Source: Eulemur rufifrons (taxonomy: Eukaryota; Chordata; Mammalia; Primates; Lemuridae). From it: a DNA stretch of 64,000 nt. Location of the stretch: contig NC_090997.1 of assembly GCF_041146395.1 (NCBI RefSeq), positions 38,791,501-38,855,500 on the forward strand, in the 5' to 3' direction. Below, in pieces: positions 34,893 to 46,965 of the stretch. The stretch's first letter is position 1, and every line of letters starts with the position of its first letter. The translations under genes were made by a program, and so were the position numbers. The notes under the pieces are model-generated. The model did not search any database. It saw nothing but the letters and a program-made list of their open reading frames with translations, and had not been told where the DNA came from.

Positions 34893-37270
34893 CAGGCATA
34901 GTGTGGGCTCCATTCCAGACCACCTCAATAAAGCAAATATCACAATACAGAGTCACATGAATTTTTTGATTGCTCAGTGCATGTAAAAGTTATGTTTATA
35001 CTATTATGTGGTCCATTGAGTGTGCAATTGCATTATGTCTAAAAACAACAATGTACATACTTAACTAAAAAATGCTAATGATCATCTGAGACTTCAGTAA
35101 GTCTTACTGTTTTTGCTGGTGGAGGGTCTTGCCTCAATCCCAATGGCTGCTGACTGAGCAGGGAGTGGTTGCTGAAGGTTGGAGTGGCTGTGGCAATTTC
35201 TTGGAATAAGACAACTGTGAAGTTTGCCATATCAATTGACTCTTCCTTTCATGAAGGATTTCTCTGTAGCATGTAATGCTATCTGACAGCATTTTGCCCA
35301 CAGTACACCTTCTTTCCAAACTGGAGTCAATGCTCTCGAACTCTGCCACTACTTTATCAACTAAGTTCATTAATATTCTACATCCTTTGTTGTCGTTTCA
35401 ACAATGTTCAAGCATCTTCACTATGAGCAGATTCCATCTCAAGAAACCACTTGCTCATCCATAAGAAGCAACTTCTCATTCATTTAAGCCTTATGAGATG
35501 GCAGCAATTCAGTCCCATCTTCATGTTCCACTTCTAACTCTAGTTCTCTTGCTATTTCCACTGCATCTTTAGTTAACTTCTTCCACTGAAGTCTTGAACC
35601 CCTCAAAGTCATCCATGAAGTTGGAATCAACTCCTTCCAAACTCCTGTTAATGTTGATATTTTGACCTCCCATGAATCACAAATGTTCTTAATGGCATCT
35701 GGAATGGTAAATCCTTTCCAAAGGGTTTTCAATATATTTTACCCAGATCGCTTAGAGGAGTCACTATTTATGGCAGCTGTAGCTTTACAAAATGTATTTC
35801 TTAAATAATAAGACTTGAAAATCAAAATTACTCCTTGATCCATGCATGGGCTGCAGAATGAATATTGTTTTGGCAGGCCTGAAAACAACATTAATCTCCT
35901 TGTGTATCTCCATGAGAGCTCTTAGGTGACCAGGTGCCTTGTCAGAGAGCAGGAATATTTTGAAAGGAATCTTTTTTTTCTGAGCAATAGGTCTCAACAA
36001 TGGACTTAAAATATTCAGTAAATCATGCTGTAAACAGATATACTGTCATCCAGGCTTTGTTGTTCCATTGATAGAACACAGGCAGAGTAGATTTAGCATA
36101 GTTCTTATGAGCCTCAAGATTTTTGGAATGGTAAGTGAGAGTTGGCTTCAACTTCAAATCACCACCTGCATTAGCACCTAATAAGAGAATCAGCCTGTTC
36201 TTTGAAGCTTTGAAGACAGGCATTAACTTCTCTTCTCTAGCTGTGAAAGTCCTAGATGACATCTTCTTTCAGTAGAAGGCTGTTTAGTCTACATTGAAAA
36301 TCTGTTATTTAGTGCAGTCACCTTCATCAGTGATCTTAGTATATCTTCTAGATCTCCATAGATCTAGTTTGCTGCAGCTTCTCCATCAGCACTTGCTGCT
36401 TCACCTTGCACTTTTATGTTGTGGAGATAGCTTCTTTCCTTAAACTTCATGAACCAACCTCTTCCAGCTTCCAACTTTTCTTCTGCAGCTTCCTCACCTC
36501 TCTCAACTTTCACAGAATTGAAAAGTTCGGTGTTGCTCTGGATCAGACTTTGGCTTAAGGAAATATTATGGCTGTTTTGATGTTCTATTCAGACCACTAA
36601 AACTTTCTCTACACCAGCAGTAAGGCTGTTTTGCTATCTTACTGTTTGTGCACTGGAGTAACACTTTTAGTATCCTTCAAGAATTTCTTGATTTCATCCA
36701 CACCTTGGCTAACTGTTAGGCACAAGAGAGAGGCCTAGCTTGGCTTTCAACATGCCCTTCTCACTATGCTTAATCATTTCTAACTTTTGATTTAAAATGA
36801 GAGATGGGGAGACTCTTCCTTTCACTTAAACACTTAGAGGCCGTTGTAGGGTTACTAATTGGCCTAAGCTCAATATTGTTGTGTCTTAGGAAATGGGGAG
36901 GCCGGAATTGCGGGAGAGAGATGGGGGAATGGTTATTTGATCAAGCAGTCAGAACACACACAAGTTTTATTGATAAGTTTGCTGTCCTTGCATGGACATG
37001 GTAGGTGGCACAATTATAATTACGATGGTAACCTCAAAGATCACTGATCATAGATCACCATAACACATTTAATAATAATGAAAAACTTGAAATATTGTGA
37101 ATATTAGCAAAATATGACACAGAGACATGAAATGAGCATATACTGTTTGAAAAATGACACTGATAGACCTGCTTAATGCCAGGTCGCCACCAATCTTCGC
37201 TTCAATTTGTAAAACACGCAATATCCATGAAGCACAATAAAGTGAAGTGCAGTAAAACAAGGTATCCCTG
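34893..37270 (-). mobile_element. Tigger1 DNA transposon, essentially full length
   Basis: A 2,378-bp pogo-superfamily element with both ends: CAGGCATA at the left and AAAACAAGGTATCCCTG at the right. The TA target appears as TG at 34891-34892 and TA at 37271-37272. The transposase (CENP-B-like helix-turn-helix plus DDE domain) lies on the minus strand from about 36870 down to 35100. It is recognisable in pieces, including 35484-35732, 35785-36000 and 36023-36262, but is broken by stops and frameshifts. It is therefore a fossil inserted in the antisense L1. The family is named from the termini and the wording of the interior. Confidence 0.95.
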
Positions 37271-38100
37271 TATAATTTTTGCTGCCATATTGTGCGAGGT
37301 TGACTTTCACTGAAGTTTTGGGACTGATCACAGAGGAGGTTCATATTAGTAAATATTAAGCATTCTTGTTCTTAGAAACCACTTTTCATCCCCCTGTTGG
37401 AAATTCCTCACTTTTTTTATTCTCTGAAGGCAACAGCTTTTGTTAGGCTATTGAAGGCCCTCCTTTTATTCTCCCTACATGTGCTTCACCTCTCCTTGCT
37501 CAGTGCTGGCCTGCAACTCCAAAATCTTACTCTCTTTGGCTGGTGAGCCACTTTTGCTTCCTTACCTCCTCCCCAACCATGCGTGGGGCACTTTCATTCT
37601 TCTCATTAATCTGCTCAGGTGATGTTCCTGCATATCAAAACCCAACAATGACCATTGTATTGAGCCTTTAATCAATGTCCTTCTTTACTCTTAAGTGCCT
37701 TTGACCTTAAATCAACCTTGACTGACAGTAATATCATCACTCTTGGTTTCTTTTCATTTGCATTTGCTTGATATTTTTGATCTATTCCTTTATTTTTTTT
37801 CATTAAACACATTTGCCATTCTTTTTGACCTGTATAATGACTATCTTCTCTTTCAATTTATGTGCTAAATTGTTCCATAGGGAAGTTATGGCTTGTTTTA
37901 GCTCCAGAAAATGTTTGTGTGTGTATGTGGTTCATCTGAATCTTCCTGAACACTTTTCCCTTCATCTTTCTCTTATAGCAGTTTTGTTTCACCATGAAAA
38001 TTGTATCTGTACTCACCGATCTTTCTCTCTCAGGCTTGTGGGCCCTAAGCTGGGTTTTTACATCATTGATGTGTTCTGGGCTGGTTGATGGAGCAGCCCA

Positions 38101-39189
38101 ACTTATGGCAGTATAGTGAGTGACAGATGGTGGCCATTCACCACATGGACTGGAAATGCAATGATAGGCAAGTCGCTAGGCTCTAGGTAAGCTACTAGAA
38201 GAAGCCTCCAGGGTCCCAAACTTTTCTTCCAGACTCAGAAACAGGAGAACTTAGCACACCTATTCAGCAGTTTCTTGGCTTTTTTGGTGGGTGGCGAGCC
38301 AGTCACCTTAAGGTGGAGCATATACAATCTTTTCTCCAGGGTAAGCAGATCCCTGGGGCCCAAATTCTTTCCAAATCTTCTGCTTTCTGATCTTTGTTTT
38401 GGGCAGTCTGATTCAGGTCTCAGCCTCCTGCCTGGCCCCAGAGGAAGGCCTCCCTTGGGTGCTCCCGGAGCCCAAGGCCATATTAACGCCTATCTGCATT
38501 CCTTTAAACTGCTGTTTGGTTCAAGACAGATATGCAACCTGGACTTGCAAGTAGAGGTAGATAGCAGCAATCATGTCCTGGCATCTTCCTTTAGTACAAA
38601 AGACATTAATTTAGCAGGGTAAAACAGGGAAATGTTTTTATTCTAATCTCTCCCTTTTTTACCCTGTGGCTTAGTGATTTTATCCCACATTTGTATGAAC
38701 CCCTCTGCAATATATGCCAATGATGTTTTATTTTCTTGGACTGTTGGTGGCCTCAGAGAAAACTGGTCTGATAACCTACGATTGCCGATGAGAATGGTTT
38801 AATTACTTTAAATGAAAATTACTTTTTGTAGTTGTCTTCCAGCATTTGTTTGGTTTATATCAAATAACTTTAAATCACTGATCATTATGTTTAATTACCT
38901 AGGAAAATAGTTTGCACACAGTTCATCTTGGAAGTTTCTCCATGAAGTTAAATTGCTTAAAAATAGACATGACATATGCCAGATAGGTAGATAATACATA
39001 CAGATGTGTTGGTGTTGCCAGATTTAGCCAAAAACAACAATAACCAGTGTATCTAGTTAAATTTGAATTTTAGATGAACAATGAATAATTTTTAAAAAAA
39101 TTTTAAATTTTGCCTTTCCTGAATTATACTTTGGTATTATTAATATCTCATAGGGCAGCATAGAGGAAAAAAGTGAGAAAAATTAATAT
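38101..39189. other. Single-copy sequence
   Basis: A 115-codon plus ORF (38275-38622) lies in a GC-richer stretch. It is proline/glycine-rich in part and not recognisable. It could be old L1 5' sequence or chance. The rest is AT-rich and unassigned. Confidence 0.4.
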
Positions 39190-40642
39190 TTTTAGATTCT
39201 TTTTTCTTTATTAAAAATCAATTTTATTTCTGGTATATACAAAGAGCCTATCAATTCATTTATTAAAAGGTAATTTTAAGTTATACTATCATATAGGCAA
39301 TACAGTTCTGTGAGTTTTGACAAATAGAGTATCTAACCACTCCCACAACAATCAAGATCTCCAAAGTATTTTCTCCTGCTGCCCCTGTGTGGTGAGCCCC
39401 TCCCTACAGCTCCTCCCCAGGCAACAACTTACCGGATCTCTGTCACTACGGATTAGTTTGCATTTTCTAGAATTTTATATAAATAAACTTGTGTACTCTT
39501 TATTTTTCACTCAGCATAATTATTTTGAAATTCATCAAAGTTGTTGCAGGTATCAATAGTTCATTCTTTTTTATTGCAAAGTATTAGTTTGGTGCAAAAG
39601 TAATTGTGGTTTCGGACCATAAATTTTAAATCATTATAACTAGGCTCAAACACATCTTTATTAAGCAAAATAGGAACCATTACAATCAACACATGTTTGC
39701 CAGCGAGAAATAAGTTTGTTTATTCCTGTAGCATAAAAATCCGTGCTTCGGGATTCGATGAACTCTTAGAAAGCATTTCTGCATCCTGCTGGTTGTAGAA
39801 GCCTTTTCCCTGCAAAAATTTGTTGAGATGCTTGAAGAAGTGGTAGTGGGTTGGCAAGAGGTCAGGTGAATATGGCAAATGAGGCAAAACTTCGAAGCCC
39901 AATTTATTCAACCTTTGAAGCATTGGTTGTGCAACATGTGGTCGGATGTTGTGGAGAAGAATTGGGCCCTTTCTGTTGACCAATGCCGGCTGCAGGCGTT
40001 GCAGTTTTTGGTGCATCTCATCGATTTGCTGAGCATACTTCTCAGATGTAATGGTTTTGCTGGGATTCAGAAAGCTAGAGTGGATCAGGCTGGCAGCAGA
40101 CCACCAAACAGTGACCATGACCTTTTTTTTGGTACACGTTTGGCTTTGGGAAGTGCTCTGGAGCTTCTCGGTCCAGCCACTGAGCTGGTCATCGCTGGTT
40201 ATTGTATAGGATCCACTTTTCATGGCATGTCACAATCCGATTGAGAAATGGTGTGTTGTTACAGACAATGAGAGAAGACAACACTTTGAAACAATGATTT
40301 TTTTTATTTTTGGTCAGCTCATCAGGCACCCACTTATTGAGCTTTTTCGCCTTTTCAATTTGCTTCAAATGCCAAATGACCATAGAATGATTGACCTTGA
40401 GTTCTTAGGCAATTTCTCATGTAGTTATAAAGATCAGCTTCGATGATTGCTCTCAACTGGTCATTGTCAACTTCCAGTGGCCGGCCACTGTGCTCCTCAG
40501 CTTCAAGGCTCTGTCTCCTTTGCAAAACATCTTGAACCACCACTGCACTGTACGCTCGCTCATTAGCTGTTCCTGGGCCAAGTGCGTTGTTGATGTTGTG
40601 AGTTGTCTCCACTGTTTTATGACCCATTTTGAACTCGAATAA

Positions 40643-40771
40643 GGTGTGCATGGTCTGGGGGATGGACAAGCTTGTAGCTCTGACTCCAGCGGGGCAAAAG
40701 CAATATATGTAACCTAAATATTTGTACCCCCATAATATTCTGAAATAAAAAATATATATATTAAAAAAGAG
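40643..40771 (+). mobile_element. L1 3'-end fragment, lineage-specific type
   Basis: Only the last ~110 bp of an L1: 'TCTGGGGGATGGACAAGCTT' to 'CCCCCATAATATTCTGAAAT' plus an A/T-rich tail. It interrupts the mariner transposase frame. The same 3' end is at 53400, 56570 and 19507. Confidence 0.88.
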
Positions 40772-41221
<450 letters not shown>

Positions 41222-41345
41222 TTAAAATGATGCATAACATAACCACATTTATTTAAGAATGTATTCCAATATCAAACAACAAATTTCAACAATGCTGAAA
41301 CTGCAATTACTTTTGCACCAACCTAATAGTTTTTCATTGTATGTA

Positions 41346-41706
41346 TTGTATTGTATTTTATTTTATTTTATTTTATTTTTTTTGAGACAGAGTCTCACTC
41401 TGTTGCCCAGGCTAGAGTGAGTGCCGTGGCGTCAGCCTAGCTCACAGCAACCTCAAACTCCTGAGCTCAAGCGATCCTCCTGTCTCAGCCTCCCGAGTAG
41501 CTGGGACTACAGGCATGCGCCACCATGCCCGGCTAATTTTTTTTTTTCTATATATTTTTAGCTGTCCATATAATTTCTTTCTATTTTTAGTAGAGGTGGG
41601 GTCTCGCTCTTGCTCAGGCTGGTCTCGAACTCCTGAGCTCAAACGATCCGCCCACCTCGGCCTCCCAGAGTGCTAGGATTACAGGCGTGAGCCACCGCGC
41701 CCGGCC
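41346..41706 (-). mobile_element. Alu, lemur-type dimer, antisense
   Basis: Complete from a (TTTTA)n tail to GAGCCACCGCGCCCGGCC. The perfect 11-bp target-site duplication CATTGTATGTA is at 41335-41345 and 41707-41717. Its sequence is little diverged and nearly the same as the copies at 21380 and 25706. Confidence 0.97.
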
Positions 41707-42937
41707 CATTGTATGTATACCACAATTTGTTTATCCACTCATCTGTTGATGGGCATTTGAGTTGTTTGCAGTTTGGGGCTCTTACAAATAAAGCTGCTAT
41801 GAATGCTCATGCACTCATGTACAAGTGTACATGACATATGCTTTCATTTCTTTGGGGAAAAATGTCCAGGAGTATAATGGCTGGATCACATGGTAAGTGT
41901 ATGCTTAACTTTTTAAAAAACTACACAATAGTTTCTAAATTGTGCCATTTTATATTCATACCAGCAGTTGTTCCACATCCTCACTAACACTTGGGTGTGG
42001 TCAGTCTTTGACATTCTAACCATTTTGATAGGTTTGTAATGATACTGCATTGTGGTTTAAATTTGCATTTCTCTAATGACTAATGTTGTTGAGCATTTTT
42101 TCATGTGCTTTATTTACCCTCTTCTTTGGTGAGGCATCTGTTCAAATATTTTGCATGACCTTCTCCTAGCCTCTCCTCTCCCCCAGCCTTTTAAATTGGG
42201 TTGTTTTCTCATTACTGAGTGCTGAGAATTCTTTAGACATTCTGGATGTAAGTGCTTTACTAGATATATAATTTGCAAATATTTTCTCATGGTCTGTAGC
42301 TTGTCTCTTCATTCTCTTGACAGTGTTTTCTGAAGATCAGAAATTTTTAATCTTTATAAAGTCCAATTTATCAGTTTGTTCTTTTATGGATAATGCTTTA
42401 GATCATTTTGGTCTATATTCCATTTTGAGTTAATTTTTGTATATGTTGTGAAGTGTACATCAATGTTCATTTTTTTGCATATGTATATTCAATTGTTTCA
42501 GCACCATTTATTGAAAAGACTATCCTTTCTTCACTGGATTGCCTTTACACCTTTGTTGAAAATCAGTTGTCCATATATGTATAAGTCTATTTCTAGGTCC
42601 TCTATTCTGTTTTGCTGATCTAGTTGTCTATTTTGAGGCCAATGCTACCTTGTCTTGATTATTATTGCTTAGTAAGACTTGAAATCAGATAGTGGTTTTC
42701 CTCCAACTTTGCTCTTCTTTTTCAGTTTGTCTTGGCTACTATGGGTCCTCTGCATTTCCATATAAATTTTAGAATCAGTTTATCAATGTCAAAAAAAAGC
42801 TTGCTGAGATTTTCATTAGGATTGCATTGAATCTACAGATTAATTTATGAAATAAATACTAATCATTGATGATGACTATTGTAATTGTGCCTGCCTAGTG
42901 GATGCCAAATGATTCTATTAAAACATGAGAATCAATG

Positions 42938-44345
42938 CGCACTCAGCCCTGCGCGGCCTGACAAATTTCCTTTTACATATACGCCTGCTGCAACAGCCTC
43001 TTGTGTCTCCTCCTACCTTCTCCATTTTCCTAGTCCCTGCAGGTCTTCACTGGAATATTATTTGGAGAAAGTGTCATAGAAGGTCTGTGCTCACAGCTGG
43101 TCACAATTACAGGCAGAATTCCATCCGAACAGACTTATCAACATGAAGAAGATGATGAGGATGTCTATCAAGGCTCCATAGAGGGTACTTATGAGCCCTG
43201 TGATGCCTACAAGTTGGAGCAGACCCCACAAGGATTCTGGTCTATTGTGAAGGCTCCCAGCCTGCTCTACAAGCATATAGTTGGAAAGAGAGGGGACACT
43301 AGGAAGAAAATAGAAATGGAGACCAAAACTTCTATTAACATTCCTAACCCCGGACAAGATGGAGAAATTGTAATCACTGGCCAGCACTGAAATGGTGTAA
43401 TTTTAGCCGGAACTCTGATTGGTGTGTTCTTTTGGACACTTTTAGAAGAAAGCAGCCCTTCAGTCACTTCCTTGCCTTTTTCCTCAATGAAGTTGAGGTT
43501 CAGGAAGGATTCCTGAGGTTCCAGGAAGAAGTACTGGAGAAGTGTTCCGTGGATCATGGCCTTGTAGCAGCATTTTCCAGAATCCCAAAAAGCTTCATCT
43601 AACTGTTGGGATGGTGTTACTTTTGAGTGAGGAAGAGGTCCAGCAGACATGTGAGATGCTACAGTAGTGTAAAGAGGAATTCATTAATTCAATAATTCAT
43701 TTCTGGGGGTGGTCCCTGGAAGTAGAGATGGCAAGGATAGAATACATGAATGTTGATCCTGGCATGGTGGATCAAAGTCCACATGAAAGGTGGCTCCAGC
43801 AGGCTGCAGAAATTAGTTGATCAAGTGCTGGAATGTTTTCAGGCATCTAGACTAATAGTGAAAGTGGAATAGTGTGAAATTGCATGCTACATGAATACAC
43901 TATTCAGGGAAGACCCCAATGCTGAAGGCAGGTGCAATCTCTACACAGCGGATGGCAAATATATCTTCAAGGAAAGAGCATCATTCGATGGCCAAAACAT
44001 TTTAAAATTGTTTGAGAACTTCTACTTTGATTCCCTAAAGCTCAACTCAGTTGACATCTCTCAGAGGTTCACAGTAGACAGCTTTGGAAACCACGCCCCC
44101 TCTGGACAAACTGACTTCGCCTGAGATGGATCTTGGAAAGTAGGAGAAATTGAACATCCTCACAAGATGCTGAAGAAAATGGTCTTCATTTTAATGGCCA
44201 AGGAGGGATGTGGAAATTTGGATGGTGACTTTCCTGGGTGGTTCTCTGTGGACTCAACATTGCCTCTGTTGGCTGCTCATGGCCATCAAACTGTCAGCCA
44301 AGATGAGGAGAACTTGGCCTATAACCCTTGGCTTATTCTTTTTTC
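42938..44345 (+). pseudogene. ASCC1P: ASCC1 processed pseudogene
   Basis: Intronless, decayed copy of ASCC1, a subunit of the activating signal cointegrator 1 complex involved in transcription and in ALKBH3/ASCC3-linked repair. The coding equivalent runs from about 43076 (initiator now ATA) to a TGA at 44122-44124. That is about 1,049 bp against ~1,070 expected for the 357-residue form. The KH domain is visible with its GKRG loop (near 43275-43300), followed by the RNA-ligase/2H-like part (MNTLFREDPNAEGR near 43891 and RFTVDSFGNHA near 44068). Breaks include an 11-bp deletion near the N-terminus, an Arg-to-stop change after the KH domain (GQH then TGA, near 43388), and frameshifts between 43400 and 43890. 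Sequence from 42938 is GC-richer and may be 5' UTR. About 220 bp after the stop is probably 3' UTR. No A-tail or duplication was found. Confidence 0.92.
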
Positions 44346-44348
44346 TTC

Positions 44349-44537
44349 AATTTTTTTTTTTGTGGTAAAATATATATCACTAAAATTTACTGCCTTAGCC
44401 ATTTTTAAGCGTGCAGTTCAGTATTATTAAATGCATTAGTAATGTTGTGCAACCATCACCACCGTCTCTGCAACTTTTTCATCTTGTAAAATTAAAACTC
44501 TATACCCATTAAACAATACCCGGCAACCACCAATACA
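44349..44537 (-). mobile_element. L1M 3' end, antisense
   Basis: T-run followed by GTGGTAAAATATATATCAC and 'GTTGTGCAACCATCACCACC', the antisense 3' UTR of old L1 families. Confidence 0.8.
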
Positions 44538-44580
44538 TAAATAAATAAATAAATAAATAAGCAAATAAATAAAATATAAG
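44538..44580. repeat. (AAAT)n microsatellite
   Basis: About eight AAAT-type units with one interruption. Confidence 0.95.
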
Positions 44581-44924
44581 AATCACTGCTACTACTGATT
44601 GCTACTTGTTAAATGCATCTATATACCTGCTGCTAACAAAGAAATGTAAATATATACCATCTTGCCCTTTTTCAGTCAAAATAATACACAATTGAATATG
44701 CAAAAAAAATCCCCACTTAAAATAATCTTATCTTCACACAGGTGTATTAGAAATTTTTAATTTACCTGGAGGAAGACTGATACTTGTTGACACATAGGGG
44801 ACTAGTAATTCCCAAGTGAGAACAACAGCACAGAAAATGTACAGAGTTGTAAGAGGAAAACACTGAAAGAAAGAATGGCAAGAAATTTGATGTGGGCAAA
44901 TGTGGACATAAGATTTAACGTAGG
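44581..44924. other. Single-copy sequence
   Basis: AT-rich and unassigned. Confidence 0.4.
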
Positions 44925-45017
44925 AGTTCGAGGCTGCAGTGAGCTATGATTACACCACTGCAATTCAGCCTGGGTGACAGAGCCAAACCCTATGTCAAAA
45001 AAAAAAAAAAAAAATCT
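44925..45017 (+). mobile_element. Alu 3' fragment
   Basis: Only the last ~75 bp of an Alu: GGAGTTCGAGGCTGCAGTGA to 'CAGCCTGGGTGACAGAGCC', then an A-tail. It is 5'-truncated and of an older type. Confidence 0.88.
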
Positions 45018-45112
45018 AACCTAGGGTGGTATTATGTAGGTTTAAAATGATTCCAAACACTTATATAGTTTGCTCCTTGAGAGATACATGTTTTGCTGTG
45101 AAAAGAACTTGG

Positions 45113-45218
45113 CTGACTCGGGAAAGGGGGGGGTGGGGAAAAAATATGAAACTATTGTTTTTAACTTGCACTGTTCACTTAATAATTTATCATGAATAAA
45201 AAAAAAAAAGAAAAAAAA
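45113..45218 (+). pseudogene. Retrocopy of an unidentified RNA 3' end
   Basis: About 90 bp plus poly(A), flanked by AAAAGAACTTGG (45101-45112) and (AA)AAGAACTTGG (45219-45230). The insert starts CTGACTCGGGAAAGGGG and ends ATCATGAATAAA directly before the A-tail. Here AATAAA abuts the tail and may be partly tail. It looks like a 5'-truncated copy of an mRNA 3' UTR. The source gene is not identified. Confidence 0.8.
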
Positions 45219-45230
45219 AAAAGAACTTGG

Positions 45231-46780
45231 AGTGAATTCTCCCTTCCCTTGAGAATGAGACAATGAGACGTCACACCTTAACAGACCCCATATGTGAACT
45301 TTTAACCTCAACTACTGGACTTTAAAATAGGTATAAACCCAAGAGTTTGACAGACACTTGAGAATTCAAGCTATGGCAGGGTGATACTCTGTCATCCACT
45401 TCTCTGAGAGCTCAGGCTGTGACCAGGCCACACCCTGTTCGCCTTTGAGCTGGTCTCTGAAGCCTCGCCAGCCAACACTGGCACTGCCCTCTAGCGTCGA
45501 GGGAGCTTAACTGTCTTCATGGAGCTCCACTGTGTTGTGTTGGTCAAACCAGGCTCTCAAGAACTGGTTGTATAAAGGTATACCTCAAACTTTTCATTAG
45601 ACTACTTTCCATCCTAATTGAGCAACTTAAGACTTTCACAGTTTTGGAACTCACTCACTATGTGGTTAATGCAGCTCATCTGTCAAGTGTATTCCCTGTG
45701 AAGTTTGATCTTGTTATTCTCCCCTTCTTTAAGGGTTCTTGTTATTCTCTCCCCCTTTTTGGTTTATGGTGGACCAAAGAAAAACATTCTCTTGGTGTGG
45801 CAATAAACCATATGACTCATGAAATCATACTTTTCTCATCTCCTTATTTTAACCATATGAAACAAGAGGAATTTAAAAAGGTTCAGGACTTTACAGTGAA
45901 ACAAAAATGGATGAACAGGCAAAGTCAGGTTGTAAGAAGTAGAGGCATGGGTCCACGTCAGAAGAGAGAAGTGTGGTTTGGTGATATGTGTAAGTTTTAA
46001 AGGACGTGCCTGAAATGGATAGTTGTGTCACAGTATTGGTTTCCTCCTCCTTCCATGGTGATAACATTTAGCTAAGTACATGGTACCTTAGCTAATGACT
46101 ACATTCCCCAGACCCTTTTATATGTAGGTGCGGATACTTAAGTTCTTGTCAGGGAGATAGGAGTGAAAATAATGTGTGCAACTTCAAGATCGTATCCTTA
46201 AAGGGAAGGGTAAGTTTATCTTCCCCTGACTTCCATCCTTTGCCTCCAATGTTGAAGTGGTAGCAAGCCACTTGTGCCATGGGACGAGAGCGTTACTCTA
46301 GGGCAGTGGAACAAGATAAAAAGAACCTGAGACCTGACCACCTGGAATCATTAATATTGGCTGTGAAATGCTTATTCCCAGATTATTATGTGATGAGAAA
46401 TACATTTTTTTAAACAAGAGAAAAGCCATACAAATGTATTAACATGTAAGTGCACATGAGTCATAGAAAGTATGAAACTCCAAGAAATACATATCTAATG
46501 TGTTTGAGCCACTGTTGATTTGGGTCTATTTTTACAGCTGCTGCCAAGCCAACAAAAGGAAGGATAACTGCTCACTAGGAGGTTGGTAAAAAAGGTTCTG
46601 TTTAAAGTTTTCTGTATGTTAAAGCTTGAAATATTTGTAGTATGAGCTAATATTCTCCTATAGAATCACAAATATAAAAATGATATTAAGTTAGTGTGTA
46701 CCTCTGAGAGTCAAATGATTAATAATGTTCTTTTCATTTTGTAGAAAAGGGATGTGTCTCCAAGCAAATGTGGTGAATTT
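45231..46780. other. Single-copy sequence with a 118-codon ORF
   Basis: No repeat recognised. The plus ORF at 45644-46000 (118 codons) has no motif, signal or family I can name, and its start context is ordinary. It may be chance. Confidence 0.4.
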
Positions 46781-46784
46781 ATAA

Positions 46785-46965
46785 AATGTGGATTTTTTTA
46801 GTCACAAAGACCTGGCTTTGAATTGTGGCCCTACCACTTAATAATTGTTTAACATTAAGAGAGTTTCTTTACTTCACTTAACCTTGCTTCCTATCCTGTA
46901 AAATACCTACCTCTTGACCTTATTGTGAGGTTTATATTAGATGATATCTAAAATTATTTGTCCTA
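46785..46965 (+). mobile_element. MIR SINE
   Basis: 'ACCTGGCTTTGAATTGTGGC', 'CTACCACTTAATAATTG', 'ATCCTGTAAAATACCTACC' and 'TTGTGAGGTTTATATTAGAT' follow sense MIR order. Confidence 0.85.

Larger units (their letters stand above)
33185..38100 (-). mobile_element. L1 LINE, antisense, split by Tigger1
   Basis: Antisense L1 ORF2 text: 'GTGCCTTTTCAGCATCTAAT' near 33210, 'TATCAGGCTTTGGAATTAAA' near 33798, and 'GAGTTTATCTACTTTATTGG' near 34208. After Tigger1 it continues with 'TGTATTGAGCCTTTAATCAA' near 37657. The right-hand boundary is uncertain. Nothing in it is open. Confidence 0.8.

Noticed and set aside
34893..37270. A domesticated Tigger-derived gene (JRK/POGK type)
   Set aside because: The transposase is broken by several frameshifts and stops, and both transposon ends are present.
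39879..40244. 121-codon plus ORF
   Set aside because: It is antisense to the mariner transposase, which is recognisable on the other strand.
43267..43650. 127-codon minus ORF
   Set aside because: It is antisense to the ASCC1 retropseudogene.
45644..46000. 118-codon plus ORF as a possible gene
   Set aside because: No family, motif, codon pattern or splice context supports it. Kept only as a note in the region entry.
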